A DNA stretch of 64,000 nucleotides from Sacculina carcini (GCA_916048095.2 OU696597.1:4346747-4410746); one strand, 5' to 3'. Positions 32,426 to 44,660 are shown, counted from the stretch's first letter. Notes: generated by a model from the sequence alone, not told the origin. Numbers and translations are program-made.

Positions 32426-33240
32426 TCAAGATATCTCCACGAGATCCTCTTGTTTTATTGCTGCTGAGAAATACCGCTCCACCCTGTTGGTGAAACCGTG
32501 CAGCTGCGTCTGGTCAATTTGGCTGATGCAATCCAGCGCTATATTTTCCAGCAGCTGCATCCTCTGCTCGGCCAGTGAGAGGTTAGCGTTTTCTCTAGCA
32601 GTGAGGCTCAACAATCGAGGTATTTCTTTTCTCAGCCTTCTTTTGATGTGACTCTTCAGACAGCTCCACAGCAGCTCAATTGGATTCAACAGGTATGAAT
32701 ATGGAGCCATTCGGAGAAGCTGCACCTCATCCTGCTGTCCAAATATCTCCTCAATGCTGCTGTGTGCTGGAGCATTGTCTATGATGATGGTGGTCTGGTG
32801 AATTTCGGCTTGGCGACATTCGTCTATGAGACAACGAAACCATTCCGCACAGTTTGGTTTCTTGAATGAGCCTCTTTGCGTGGATATCAATACGAGTCTG
32901 GATCTCGTCATTGCACCGATTATGTGCAAGTTTGCTCCTTTGCTAGATGGCTGCACTACAGACGCCCTTCTTCCCACTTTTGATCTTCCTTGGTTCCGCC
33001 TACAATACAGGTTGAAGTTGGTCTCATCGACCCATACGGGAGTGCGACCTTCGAACCGGATGCGAAAAAGTTCTTCTATATATGTCGCCCTCTTCCTTTT
33101 GTTAACTTCGCTGTTCATTGCGCTGACGACAGGCCGTACTGTTTTCAGAGAAAACATTTCTCCATCGAGCCAATTTTTGATGGTGTTTATGCACACCTGA
33201 CATCCGTGCGCATCATGTAGATCCGCACCTATCCTATCAA
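32426..33240 (-). pseudogene. Tc1/mariner-superfamily (DDE_3-type) transposase, N-terminally truncated
   Basis: The minus frame is open from about 33240 to 32426 (about 270 codons). Catalytic Asp in VWVDETNFNLYCRRNQGRS, Asp in TTIIIDNAPAHS, and Glu in the LNPIELLWSCLKSHIKRRL segment give the D,D,E triad of 'DDE superfamily endonucleases' related to Tc1/IS630. The spacing and 'NPIE..W' are typical. The N-terminal helix-turn-helix region survives only as TIKNWLDGE; a stop lies a few codons further upstream, so the DNA-binding domain is mostly lost. The catalytic domain itself is uninterrupted, suggesting a fairly young copy. Confidence 0.8.
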
Positions 33241-34251
33241 AAACACTTCACTTCTACCGCTCATATCTGTCGGTTAATTATCCGAAATCTATATTTGATC
33301 CGTCCTTACATTGACTCTCCTCTCGCACACTCTCTGGTATCTGCTCTCATATTTCCCCGAATTGACTACTGCAATTCACTATTTCTACACCTTCCACAGA
33401 AATCCTATAACATACTGCAGTCTCTCCTTAATCAAGCCTGTCGTTTCATCCTTCGCCTTCCTCCACATCACCCCACATCATCCCATCTACGTGACCTTGG
33501 TATCCTACCCATACCCTACCGCATTCATCATAAAATCTGTTTACTGACATACAAGCTCTTACATCTTTCTGATTCACCGCAGTATCTTCTAGAACTCCTA
33601 TCGCCACATGTTGGTCCTCGTGATACACGACAGTTCAAAGTACTCCTTGAACCTCGTTCTCTTTGTGAATCCTTCTGGTCGACACGCTCTCTTCAGTTTA
33701 CTGCACCACGTATGTACAACAACCTTCCATATGAACTGCTCTCCTCCACTTCTGTTAAATCATTCTCGAAGCTACTACATTCTCACCTTCTCTCGCTATT
33801 AGATTAAATGACCTGCTCATAATGATAAAAGCATAAAAGCTAAAAGCATGCTCATAATTGCATTATTTGTACTTATTTTGTATGTGTGCATGCTAGACCT
33901 TTTCTCGATATTAGATTAAATTACTTGCTCATAACTGCATTATCTATACTTGTTTGTATGTGTGCTTGTTTATGTTTGCATGTCTGCCTGATTCGCATGT
34001 TATATTTGTAGTGGCATCTTTATTTACTTACGTGCTGCCTTTTATAATTACACCTATATTCTGTTTCTTGTCACGACCTCTATAATTTGCCATGTATGTT
34101 CGCATGTTTTTCTCTGCAGTTTTGTAGTTTCTGCATTTGCATGTTACATGTATTCTGGCTTATTTATTTTATTTAGTTTTATTATTGCATGTCTACTTTA
34201 TTCTTTATGCTAATTGTGCCTGTGGTAGGCTGAAGTACAAATACAAATACA
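33241..34251 (+). pseudogene. LINE (CR1/L2-like) 3' end, fragment 1
   Basis: The coding part (to TAA near 33807) is the thumb and C-terminus of a LINE RT: IFPRIDYCNSLFLHLP, LNQACRFILRL, LGILPIPYRIHHKICLLTYK, and a PRMYNNLPYELLSS end. The RT palm is absent (5' truncation). An AT-rich 3' UTR of about 420 bp ends in the tail TACAAATACAAATACAA at 34233-34251, directly against fragment 2. Confidence 0.75.
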
Positions 34252-35417
34252 ATTCCTCCGTTTTTACTGTGCTCCCTCTTAAGTCCGGCGTTCCCCAAGG
34301 CTCTATTCTTGGTCCTCTCCTTTTCAATGTCTACATGTCTTCTCTTTGTCCCATCCTTAGGCGCTACTCCATTCCTTTTCATATTTATGCAGACGATATC
34401 CAATTCTATCTCCCTTGCCCTCTCTCGCATCCTAATATCTTGTCTGACGTACTTTCTGCTATCTCAACCTGGACCTCCTCACGTCGCGTCCTCTTGAACA
34501 CTTCTAAATCTGAATTTATCGCTCTTCATCCTCCTCGTATTGCTCCTCCTTTCCTCCCCTTGTCTCCGTTAGTGACTGTTAAAAAAATCCTGGTGTTATC
34601 TTTGGCTCTTCCTTTTCCTTCTCAACCAATATCCTTTATACTGCTCGCACTTGTCGCTTGATTCTTCGATCGCTTTATTTCATCCGTCCCTATCTCGATC
34701 AGCCATCTGCAAGCGAGCTTGTTAATTCTCTTATCTTCTCCAGACTCGACTACTGCAGCCATACTTCTACTTCATACTACAGCCATACTGTCGCCATACT
34801 TCTCCTTTTGTATTTCAATTCTGTTGGCTTCCTATTAAATCGCTCCTTCACTTCAAAGTCTGCTGCATAATCTTCAAACTCTTACATGCTCCTAATCAAC
34901 CTTTATATCTTTCTGATCTGCTCTATCCCTCTTCTAATCCCACTTCCCGTCATTCTGCTCCAATATGCTGTCCTCTCGCCCTCAATGAATATGCCTGGTC
35001 TTCTAAATCGTTCTCGTTATACGGTCCTCGATTATATAACTCGCTTCCTTCTCATATCACCTCCTCGCTCACGTATCCATCTTTTACCTTTTCTCTACGT
35101 AAACATATTTTCGAACATTCCTTTGATCCCGTGACTCATTCCTTGACTCCTTTTGCCTCTCTCTGATACGTGTGTGGGCGCGAATGCATGAATGCTTGTT
35201 TTTATCTATGTTTCAGTATAATTATGTTTATTGTACTCTGTTATTGTTAATATGTTCATTGCGTTAATTAAATCGTGTAATATTTATTCATTCATGTGTT
35301 GTTTTTATTGTTTCCGTTATACCTGTTTCAGCTTTGTCCGCTTGTTCATACTGTGTAACTGCTGCGCGCCCGTGTATATCAGGCGCTATAACAAATACAT
35401 TGAACTGAACTGATATA
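34252..35417 (+). pseudogene. LINE (CR1/L2-like) 3' end, fragment 2
   Basis: Starts at RT motif 4: SGVPQGSILGPLLFNVYMSS, then the catalytic IYADDIQFYL box, then STWTSSRRVLLNTSKSEFI, and after a frame change LIFSRLDYC as in fragment 1. Several frameshifts and an in-frame stop at about 34660 break it. The 3' end is near TTGAACTGAACTG at 35417. It is a second 5'-truncated copy of a related LINE placed head to tail with fragment 1. Confidence 0.75.
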
Positions 35418-35581
35418 AGTGAATTTTGTTTTTACTTGCATTTTAAATTATTTCAATGATTTTTTGTAATAATTATCTTCTTTACAAAACTGTCCTGTAA
35501 TTTTATTTTCGTTTCTCTGTACATAGTGTAATTTTAGTTTTTAAGCGATTGAGTTGTTATAATGTTTTGTGTGAATCTCCA

Positions 35582-36195
35582 GGTGGAACGTCAGAGGACT
35601 ACCTGATGAGACTGAGTTGTCGCTGCTTGTTCTTGGCGTGAAATCTAGGCGAGGTGTTTGTTTTCAGCGTGCGGGATCATTTCATCACGCGCGTTGGATG
35701 GCAAAGTTAATTGACTATTTGAAATTGTACATGTTCAGCGCACATCTACAGCTCGGTGATGAGTTTCGTTGGCAAATGCGCAGAATGGCAGCATTTGTGA
35801 GTATTTTGTATACGCCGATGTGGCTGAAATAACCGCTGACAGCCGACACTGCCGTCAACCACCTGCACTTGCACCATCAACTATTGCGCTACCGAACCGT
35901 CGATTATGATGCAGCCGATGCAGCATTGGTCGTTCTCAATCGACACCTCTGCTATCTCAGACCGCAGGCCGTAGTTTTCTCGCTCTGCAGTGACAAGCTG
36001 AATGCAGCAGACAAGCAGGCAATCGGCACACAATTGAGCACGTTTGAGACGACCACTGATTACACCGATGACAACATCATCATACAAGAGACGACACGGC
36101 TCAGTGATTTGATAGACGAGCGGTCGTGGATGATTTTCCATGAGCATCGGGTATGTAGCACCGACTGGCTGACCACACCGGTTGAGACGTGACAT
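35582..36195 (+). pseudogene. Conserved invertebrate repeat-associated gene family, exon relic
   Basis: After a GAATCTCCAG acceptor the frame reads VCFQRAGSFHHARWMAKLID, LKLYMFSAHLQL, a TAA at 35830, then in the same frame NHLHLHHQLLRY, LVVLNRHLCYLRPQAVVFSL and LSDLIDERS. The 'PGA.H.ARWMAK.IY..K...F..Q' and 'RHLWYL..E....L....V' blocks recur in many uncharacterised, often transposon-linked proteins of invertebrates; I know no function. The catalytic nature is unknown. A donor-like GTATGT follows HEHR at about 36150. One stop makes it a pseudogene unless it is an error. Confidence 0.55.
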
Positions 36196-36340
36196 AACAG
36201 TGTTGAGTTCGCTAGACTTTCTTGTTGTTGTCTGGCTGTCATCATTTGTACTGTGCATTTGTTTGTATATAACAGGTATATTTTGTGATTAATAGGCAGC
36301 ACAGGACATATGTAAGGTGTGCATGGCTTCGTATGCGCTG

Positions 36341-36402
<62 letters not shown>
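36341..36402 (+). repeat. (GT)n microsatellite
   Basis: About 60 bp of pure GT; further GT tracts follow near 36440. Confidence 0.95.
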
Positions 36403-36406
<4 letters not shown>

Positions 36407-36562
36407 ACTCACATAGTTGTTCTACAGGATATGAGCTATGTGTGTGTGTGTGTGTGTTTGACTAGTTGTGTGTATGTTCATGTTGATTGTATGTGGGTTG
36501 GTGGTTATGCGTGGCCTGGACGGTCAATTGGTTTTGGAGTATGTTGCGTGTTAGTGATATTT

Positions 36563-36808
36563 GAGTGTGAGCGTGTTGAGTGAGTGTTGTGTTTGCCAGT
36601 GTCGTTAACGATTGTTTCATTACTAATTGGTTGTTTTCATTGTTATTCATTAAATAAATACCTTGTTTCATATCACTGCGACTTATCAATTACATGTTTT
36701 ATGCAAAACGGCTTTAGAACAGAGAGAATAGAAATTATAGATTGTACTTCATCGCGTGATGGTGGCGCCACCTGTGTGATTACAAGCTAAAGATAATGGG
36801 ATTTAATG
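36563..36808 (+). repeat. Dispersed repeat R1, copy 4 (no piggyBac-like end)
   Basis: TGTGAGCGTGTTGAGTGAGT through GGTGGCGCCACCTGTGTGAT to GGGATTTAA, followed by TGGAGACTATACG rather than by CCCTTT. It serves as the likely empty site for comparison with the copies ending at 25143 and 26333. Confidence 0.75.
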
Positions 36809-37594
36809 GAGACTATACGTTATGTTTTAAGTGAAATTTCGACAAAAGTTATATCATCAGATAGAGCTCATTGAGTTTTTTCTAATGACTGTAGTTAAAT
36901 GGCTGTACAGATTGTCAAACAGAAGTTACTGAGCAAAATACGCAAATATTTTTCATTTTTCGCTAAATTTGTCACTTTCAAGTGGGATTTTTTACCTTTA
37001 AATATCTTCAAAATTGAATAATTCTACCACAATTGAATTCAGCGTCATCAAATTCATGGGAAAAATATTTATACAGTTTTTTTCAAGTCATTAGAAAATG
37101 AGCAACCCTAGTGCTCATCCCATGACACTGATTTTGCTTGTAATTTTTGTTTTTTTTTGGCAAAATAATTGTATATAGATGGCGATGGAATAACTTGTCA
37201 ACAACGCAATGACGTCATAATGAATATCAGCGCCATGCAATCAGGGCTGCCAGGTTTGGCCATTTAAGGACAATTTGTCTCTTTTCTAACGACGTTGGCC
37301 TCGTAGAAATTATGTTTAAATGCCAAATATAATTTGGCCTTTTTTGTCGAAAGCGATTATTCCTGTTTTTATCGTAAATTATTGTTTGTGATTTGAATAA
37401 ATTAAAAAGGAAAGTCGTGAAGGCACATTCATGTCAACGACACCTCTCAGAGATCTGGCTGAACAAGGTAGTGAGGCCCTGGATGAAATTATGCCAGTAC
37501 ACTTCTAGCAAGCTCATTAAACATTGTTGTGTACATTATCACTTTGCATCAATTATTATCCACTTATTAATTTGTTGCATGCATTCGTTATATC

Positions 37595-37665
<71 letters not shown>

Positions 37666-38155
37666 AATTGTTTTTCATTGCTGTGTAATGGATTGGTCGT
37701 AAGGATTCAACCAATGGACATTTGTTCAACAAAGAAGCGGATGAAACACCCAATGTTACAATTTTATATTATACGATGTTCACTTCAACAGTGTTTTCAC
37801 ATGTCTCAACATAATTCTGCAGGAAGTATTTTTGAGGATTTTTTTCAGGTAACTCAATGTAGCTGAATTTAAATCTATTATTAGCTTGCTAGATTGTTCC
37901 TAGTTTGTGAGATATTTGAAGAGAATATCAAAAACGAAAGGTGCTGAAACGCCCACTGCGTTATATACACCAGCTTTGGGACGCGCGTGTATTCTCTCCA
38001 CGTACAACGTAATATAGCGTAACACAGCGGTTCAACTGTGAATGAACAAAAATCTATATACTACATATGAAAAGCGAAATTTATATATAAGCAACGAGTT
38101 GTCGGTTTCATTGGTAAAACTAATAACACCGTAAGATCTACTTACTGGACTTGTG
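36809..38155. other. AT-rich, no gene; (AT)n microsatellite
   Basis: Low-GC non-coding DNA with poly-T tracts, typical of a non-autonomous DNA transposon interior but without recognised ends. A pure (AT)n array spans about 37598-37662. No protein domain is visible. Confidence 0.4.
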
Positions 38156-38480
38156 GACTCCGTGGTGCAGTTGTTAGCACACCCGCCTCACAAGCGGGAG
38201 GTCCGTGGTTCGAAACCCGTCGGAGCAGAATTTCATTGGGCGAATTCTACAATACCACAGCCCCTGTCCACCCAGCAGAAAATGATGGTACCAGATATCA
38301 GTCATGAGTTGTGCCATGCATTCTGGGGAGGTGGCCCTCTCTAATACGTCTTACGTCCTTGTGGCGCCATAACGTGGAGAGGGTCGGTTCTGCGGTGGCA
38401 GCGAGCTGCAAGGGGCACGCCTGTGTGTTGATAAGCTTCGGCTTCTTCCCGTGTAGCAGCTGCCACTTAGGCATTTAACC
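38156..38480 (+). repeat. tRNA-derived SINE with tRNA-Val-like head
   Basis: Positions 38156-38227 fold like a tRNA: five acceptor-stem pairs, a D stem GTGC/GCAC, an anticodon stem CCCGC/GCGGG with loop CTCACAA (anticodon CAC, Val), and a B box GGTTCGAAACC; the T stem keeps only two pairs. The unrelated body follows (38228-38450) and the element ends in the tail CGTGTAGCAGCTGCCACTTA and an AT-rich end. A tail-matching truncated copy lies at 12573-12793. Confidence 0.75.
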
Positions 38481-38499
38481 TCTATTTTTACAGTTTCCG

Positions 38500-38612
38500 G
38501 CGTTTCGTAGGTTTGTAGTTTCGTAGGTTTGTAGGTTTGTAGGTTAGTAGTTTGAAAGCTCGTAGGTTCGTAGGTTCGTAGGTTCGTAGGTTTATAAGTT
38601 CGTAGGTTCAAA
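38500..38612 (+). repeat. 8-bp minisatellite based on CGTAGGTT
   Basis: About 13 imperfect units of CGTAGGTT/TGTAGGTT. On the minus strand they encode a spurious Leu-Arg-Thr-Tyr repeat. Confidence 0.85.
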
Positions 38613-41093
38613 AAATACGCGATCACTACGCGAACGACTGACAGAATGAATTCAAACATGCACGCCACTCGTACATATCTCATCTCACACACAGACACAC
38701 ATACACACACTCCTTCGCCACGCTATCATTGCCACACATGGGTCGTGTAACACGACCTATGTAGCGTACACACGGTGTCATATTCGCACAAGGTACAGTT
38801 GAGTTGCGCAAGATACACAACGCGCCACGCGTTCGACGGATTGTGAATCACAGGGACGCTCCAAAACAAACAATTTGAATGCGCAAAGCAAATTACAACA
38901 CTCATTGTACATATACATCACATCGGGTGTTACAGGTGCGTTTTTATCCTATGTTGACTCTACTACAAAAACTTATGTTGCAAAAATCGTAGAACGAATA
39001 GAAATTAGATTAATATTTAACCTCAGCGCACTGAAAATATCCATACTCTTCTAAAATTGTATGTTAATGTATGTTAGAAAAGGGCGGTACACGCCACCAG
39101 GCTTCTTATGCCCAGCCATCCTAACATTGTCAATTATCTGGTGTTTTGTGTGTGAATGTGTGGTGAACGGTCCACATACAGAAATCAACTGGTGTTTATA
39201 TTGACAGCGCTTCAGCTCTCGGTAGAATCAGCCTCAAACGATAGGATAACAGGAAATTATATACCGATACACACCAACACACATACTCATTCAGATATAC
39301 ACCGTCAACACACCCTCGACAGCCTGAGGCACACACACACGCATACACACACACAGAGACGCACATATGCAGACACGAACATGACATACTGAACCATTGA
39401 GACACGTTCATTCACACACAGTTCACACATACACACTCTAGTAAGTTACACACACACACACACACATACAAACATACGGCTCACATTGCGTTCTACAGAA
39501 CCACCACAAATGCTTGTCTTATTTTGGTTTTGGCAAATACATGATGAAAATATTCGAAATTTGAGAACAAATTATATTTGCGGTGAGAATGTTGTTGTAA
39601 ATATATTTTCATGAAATCATTTTCCGCCTGAAACGTAACTCCTGGAAACAAAAATTGTTGTGAAAAGGTACATTTCCTATATCTCACAATGAAATTGACG
39701 ACTCTGTTTGGCGTTTTGAAAATGTTAAACATTCTATGCTTCGAGTTTGGCATTTTTTTATTGACGGTTTGTCTATATATGGCTTGAGACACCTGGCAAC
39801 TTTGCCTGCAATGGACGCGCCAACGGTTATTTCAAATAGCTGTGAAAGTGCGCCGCTTTAATTAGCTCTGGTTTCTTGCGTTGTTGTTGGGTGGAATCGA
39901 CATATTTCGATGTCTTTTGTTTATTAGACGGTTTGCCTTTTGGAAGCGAATGCAATTTGTTGAGTAAGTGAATCATTGCATTTGGCTGATTGAGCAATGG
40001 ATTGCAATGGACTTCAAACACTGCTGAATGCATCCACTTCTGGTAAGTCCGTTTCTATTCATATCAACTAATTCAAAACAATATGGAATATTATGCATAC
40101 TTTTTGTGTTTAGAAACAGTCAAACGAATGTTTCCAGTAGTAAATTAGATCAAGCAAATTGTTTTATCTAGAAATATAAGCAGTGCATATGAGAGCTTGT
40201 TCTATCAACAATGGTTTCATTTACAAATACTTAATCTAATGATAATAATATGGCTCTTATGATGGCATTATATATTAGTTATTAGTGAGAACTATACTAT
40301 TTTAAACAAGATAAATCGCATGTTTGTCGAGGGATGCATATTGAATTATTATCACAAGCCAGCCTCAATACTTGCTCATCACCAAACAACTGGTGGAAAT
40401 TGTCCATTTTCTCACAGTTATCAGGTGAAATTAAGCCTGTTTATTACTGATTAAAGCTACGACAAGCAGCTTGTCTACTACTTGAGATTAAATATAGCCA
40501 AATGAACTGAACTGTTTATGTTTATATATCATATTTGATTTTTAATCTGTTTCTTGTTTTTGTTTGTTCAATTCTGGCTTAAATATTGCATTTGGAGTTG
40601 GGTTATAAGAGTTTAATGCTTCAATCGACACATGACAACATCTTGTCTGTTTTTATGATGCATCTGCTTATTGTGTAGAAATGCATGAGTTGAGTTGAGA
40701 CGCACGTCTTGTGTTTGCGTGCCTGAATGTATGTGTGTGTGTGCGTATATGTGACTGTGGCACACAAGTCAGTGGGTATGTATGTCTGTATGTATTTGTG
40801 TGTACGTTTGTCCCGGGGCAAGTCAGCTTGTATGTTTGCGCGTATGTTTGTTCAGCTGAGATCTGCAGTGAACAGTCCTCGTGCATACACACACACGTGC
40901 TGGCATGCGTGTGCGTGTGTATGCATTCACTGTCTATATATTGGTGTGTATGTATGTGTGTGTGTATTAGTGTATTAGTGTATATGTGCTGATGTGTCCC
41001 CCTTCCTCCCTCCTCACCGGGGGCACCTACAGTCACGCACGTGCATCAATGCGTACACAGCCTGAGTAGCAGCTATATTTCGCATGATCTAGT
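38613..41093. other. No supportable gene; CA/GT-rich and AT-rich segments
   Basis: CA-rich tracts at 38680-38710 and 39300-39470 and GT-rich ones at 40725-40980. Minus-strand frames of 99 and 68 codons (39493-39792 and 39827-40033) have low complexity or no recognised domain; I do not call them. CACCTGGCAAC near 39790 is a weak match to CTGCCAGGTTTGGC near 37250. Confidence 0.35.
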
Positions 41094-41681
41094 GCAGGCG
41101 TTCTCAACCTTTCCATGCTTTCTTAGGCTCAATTAATTGTAGTGTTTCCGCAAAAAGGTATTGAAATAATCGCAATATACTGCATATTTTCTAAATCTAC
41201 TCAAAACTGCATCTACCGCAACTTGACACTAATATTAATTGAAAAAATCGACCCAGTCTAGTGGTGATGTCGACATATTTAAAGCCGATCTCCGGGATTG
41301 AAGAGTAGATTCATGATAGCCTGGTATTCTAGTCGGCCATTGTAGATCACAAATGCACGGAATGATACACAACAATGTGTTTATTTCTCATCCATTTGCC
41401 AAGCATATAATTTGTTTATGTGATACACGCGATCTTGCACATAATATTTCATATTTCTGATTGAAAATGGAGAAATAAATTGCTTTGATTATCATTTAAA
41501 TCTATAAACATATATTCATATTTTCCAGGCTGTCTAAAACACTTCAATGAGCCTTAGAGATGTTTAGAAAAAGCCCAAACAATCATATAAATAAGACAAG
41601 AACCAATTCAAGGCTACTTTGCGCCTTGAAGTTCACTCAATTCTAAGCAACGCGCAGCGAGATTGAAGTGTTGCACTAATC

Positions 41682-41924
41682 CAGTGCTTCTTAACCTTTT
41701 ATATCTGATTCTCCACTTCTTAATGAGCCATCTTTTCATTTTCCACAGCACAGTGCTGATAAATTAAATAAATTTAGTTGTTACATCAAATATAATATCA
41801 AGAGGTTATTAGAAACAAAAATAAACGATTTTGAATTGAGAAAACTGTCCGACCTTTAGTTTCCCACTTGGCAATTCATTTATTCCCAACTAGTGGGGAA
41901 TTTTCCACAGGTTAAGAACCACTG
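41682..41924. mobile_element. hAT-type MITE with terminal repeats and 8-bp target duplication
   Basis: Left terminus CAGTGCTTCTTAACC, right terminus GGTTAAGAACCACTG (14 of 15 bases complementary). Flanks are CACTAATC and CACTAAAC (7 of 8), the 8-bp duplication expected for hAT transposons. The 243-bp interior is AT-rich and non-coding. A related single end, CAGGCGTTCTCAACC, lies at 41095. Confidence 0.8.
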
Positions 41925-42316
41925 CACTAAACATCTGCGATGACGGCTCACAAACTCTTTCCTGCCACAATGGACCGAGCTCCATTCCTCTCTCTCGTGC
42001 CTGTACTAGCTAAGTAGGCGGCACGTGTTTGTTACAAGCTCGCTGATTGGTCGACGAGTTGAATTTGTACTGTACATTTGTCTTCATGGTAAAGTATGAT
42101 GCAAGGTTAATGTGAGATGTGTCAGTACGCGGGTGATCAGTGCTGTAATGTAGTTCATTGTGCTAGTGTGTGTGTGTATTGTATATGATGCACGGGTGTA
42201 TGCGTATGTGAGTATGCTGTAACGTCGTGTTGTGATATTTCTGTTTTAAACGTATTTTGCTACATTAATTATATTATTACTGTGAGTTTCTACCATTAAG
42301 TCCATGTCGCCTTTCA
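41925..42316. other. No gene recognised
   Basis: Mixed sequence with short GT tracts; nothing supportable. Confidence 0.35.
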
Positions 42317-43127
42317 TGCCTGAAATACTAGGTTTTTAGTAGCTCGGTCCAATAAACCCACCCTAAACTTGACCGATACTGCGGTAATATTTGTCAAATA
42401 TCATGTTTGTTCTATATATTGAACAAAACCGGCCTTGCTCATCAATGTACATTTTTACCAAGTTATTTCATATATTTGTATTTTATTACAATTGATATAA
42501 ATCATACTATAAGGAAGCTTGTTCTTTTAAATTAAATTTGGCAGACGGAATTTTTGTGCTCTGAAATAGCTATTTCTGTTAAGGCCACCATGGGTAATAT
42601 GATTATTATTTTGTATTATAATATGGGCTTAATTGTCTGTAATTGCATGAACATGTGTGTGCTTGTGTGGGTCGTGTGGTGTCGTATATTGTGAGTCATA
42701 CACATGTGTGTATGTATGTGCTTATTTGCTGACCTGTTATGCGGAATGTTCGATTAGCATGTGTGTGTGTGGGCGCGCGTATGTATGTGTGTGCGCTTAT
42801 GTATGTGTGTATGTGTGTGCGCGACTACGTGTGTGTGTTTGTACAATATGCCGAGAGGAGTCCGGTGCGGCGGCACTGAAGCAGCCGGAAGCCTGGTAGA
42901 AGGGTGGCAGTGCTAATGTGGGTGTATCGCAGGGTTACAGGGTTGCTGGTGGTGTATGTTGTGGCGAGCGCAGGAGATGGAGAGTTGAACTGGTGTGATG
43001 TTGTGACATTCATTTCCCTTGTCTTTTCAACCTTACGTTGCCAATTTGTGTTTTTTTACAACCACATTGTCACGACAGCTACGATATCACTGAAATTGTA
43101 ATTGTCGTCACAAGTCAACAAGTGAGT
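42317..43127 (+). repeat. Duplicated block D1, long form
   Basis: Begins TCATGCCTGAAATACTAGG and matches 44297-44660 in two pieces: 42317-42638 and 43066-43127, separated by about 430 bp of GT-rich DNA present only here. The pieces are bordered by TTGTC at both ends of the extra segment. Confidence 0.75.
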
Positions 43128-44036
43128 GTGTGGAGGAAAAGCACAGCGGCTGCCACTGCTGGTCGACGAACTGCTGCAGTACGGCGCCGACGGCTGTGTC
43201 TGAGGCATCAACATGAAGACTGATGGGAGCCTACTTGACGGGGTAAGCCAGGCGAACAGCGTTGGTCTTCTGCAGTTTCGCTGCGGAGAATGTGTCTTCT
43301 GCTTGCGTCGTCCACTTGACCGGCAGACGAAACCGCTTTCCTGCGGAAAGGAGCAGTGCATGTAGCGGCTAGAGTTGAGATGCAGCTGCTGGCGGGAACC
43401 GGTGATAGAATGCTAGCATGCCGAGGAAGGGCGTAGCTGAGCTTGCGTCTGCGGCGTCTAGCGGATGCTAGTTTCCCGGCTGCGCCTGGAACCTGTGCAG
43501 TGTTCTGCATCACTGCCGGAGCGACGGGGGTACCAACAGATGTTCCCGGTGTCGGCGCGCGTTACTTCGACCGGTCGGTGATTCCGCGAGCGGGAGCGAG
43601 ATCGCGATCGTGGCTTGACGGGAGATGGGCGCCGAAACTCAGACAGATGGAGCCCGCTGTGACCTGTGTGTCGGTCAGCGGCTCGAGACAGCTAGAGCGC
43701 CCTCACCAGACTGGCAACGGTTGCTACCAAAGTGCTTAAGTTTTCTCCATCGGCGGCGGCATTGGCGGCTGGCGTGTCGCGCGGTAGATTTGACCCATCT
43801 CCGGAGGCGATGGCACTTACTGGTCATGCACTAGATGACTGCTGAGCAGAGGCGGCGACGAACTGGTCAGCCGCGAGCGCCAGATCGTCCAGCTGGGTGT
43901 CCTCCGACAACAGCGACAGGGCCACCCGCAGGTACTGAGGCAGGCGCTACAGGAAAATAGTCCGCAGCAGGTCAGTGTCGCTCGAGTCCATACTGTCTTC
44001 GGACACTGCAATAATGGAAGATGACAGTGATGCCAT
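43120..44036 (-). pseudogene. Ty3/gypsy remnant: gag joined to RT tail and RNase H
   Basis: On the minus strand, 44036-43510 carries gag segments: SDTDLLRTIFL, RLPQYLRVALSLLSED, an Arg/Ser-rich stretch, and ICWYPRR. From about 43450 the sequence is pol: MLAFYHRFPPAAASQL, PLHALLLSAGKRFRLPVKW, FSAAKL, and the RNase H motif ISLHVDASDTAVGAVLQQF. The gag C-terminus, protease and most of RT are missing, so an internal deletion joined gag to the RT/RNase H boundary. Several in-frame stops add decay. The RNase H Asp (VDAS) is kept. Confidence 0.75.
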
Positions 44037-44296
44037 GGTAACCCCTGCGCTACACTCATTTTGTCATGACACATTAACATAATACACTGGGTACAAACTC
44101 AACGGAAGATACAACAATGTACAAGCAAAACAAGTGACACACCAACAAAAGAGTTTGCAATAATAATTACAAGAGTAACACCGGCGCAATACATGCTATA
44201 CATATTAAACAACAAAAACAATGTATATGTACGTCAACCTCACCGCCACCTATTGGCAGAATTTTCGTCTACACTGGCTGCCGCTACAACCCTTCA
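44037..44296. other. Possible gypsy leader/LTR relic
   Basis: Upstream of the gag start on the minus strand; AT-rich with a TGTAGCGGCAGCC sequence near 44290 that could be an LTR edge. No second LTR is visible. Confidence 0.25.
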
Positions 44297-44660
44297 TGCC
44301 TGAAATACTAGGTTTTTAGTAGCTCGGTCCAATAAACCCACCCTAAACGTTACTCCTTATATATTAAATACTTATATATTGAACAAAACCCGCCTTGCTC
44401 ATCATTTAATATACCTTTTAACCAAGTAATTTCATATATTTGTAATATTATTACCATTGATATAAATCACAATATAAGGAAATTTGTTATTTTAAATGAA
44501 ATTTGACAGACGGAATTTTGTGCTCTGAAATAGCTGTTTCTGTTAAGGCCACCATGGAAAATATGGAGTATTATTTTGAATTATAATATGGTCTTAATTG
44601 TCACGACAGCTACGGTATCACTGAAATTGTAATTGTTGTCACAAGTCAACAAGTGAGTGT
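44297..44660 (+). repeat. Duplicated block D1, short form
   Basis: About 85% identical to the two outer pieces of 42317-43127 but lacking the 430-bp middle; the junction reads CTTAATTGTCACGACAGC. Confidence 0.75.

Noticed and set aside
38156-38227. Functional tRNA-Val gene
   Set aside because: The T stem keeps two of five pairs and two acceptor pairs are lost; it is joined to a repeated body, so it is a SINE head.
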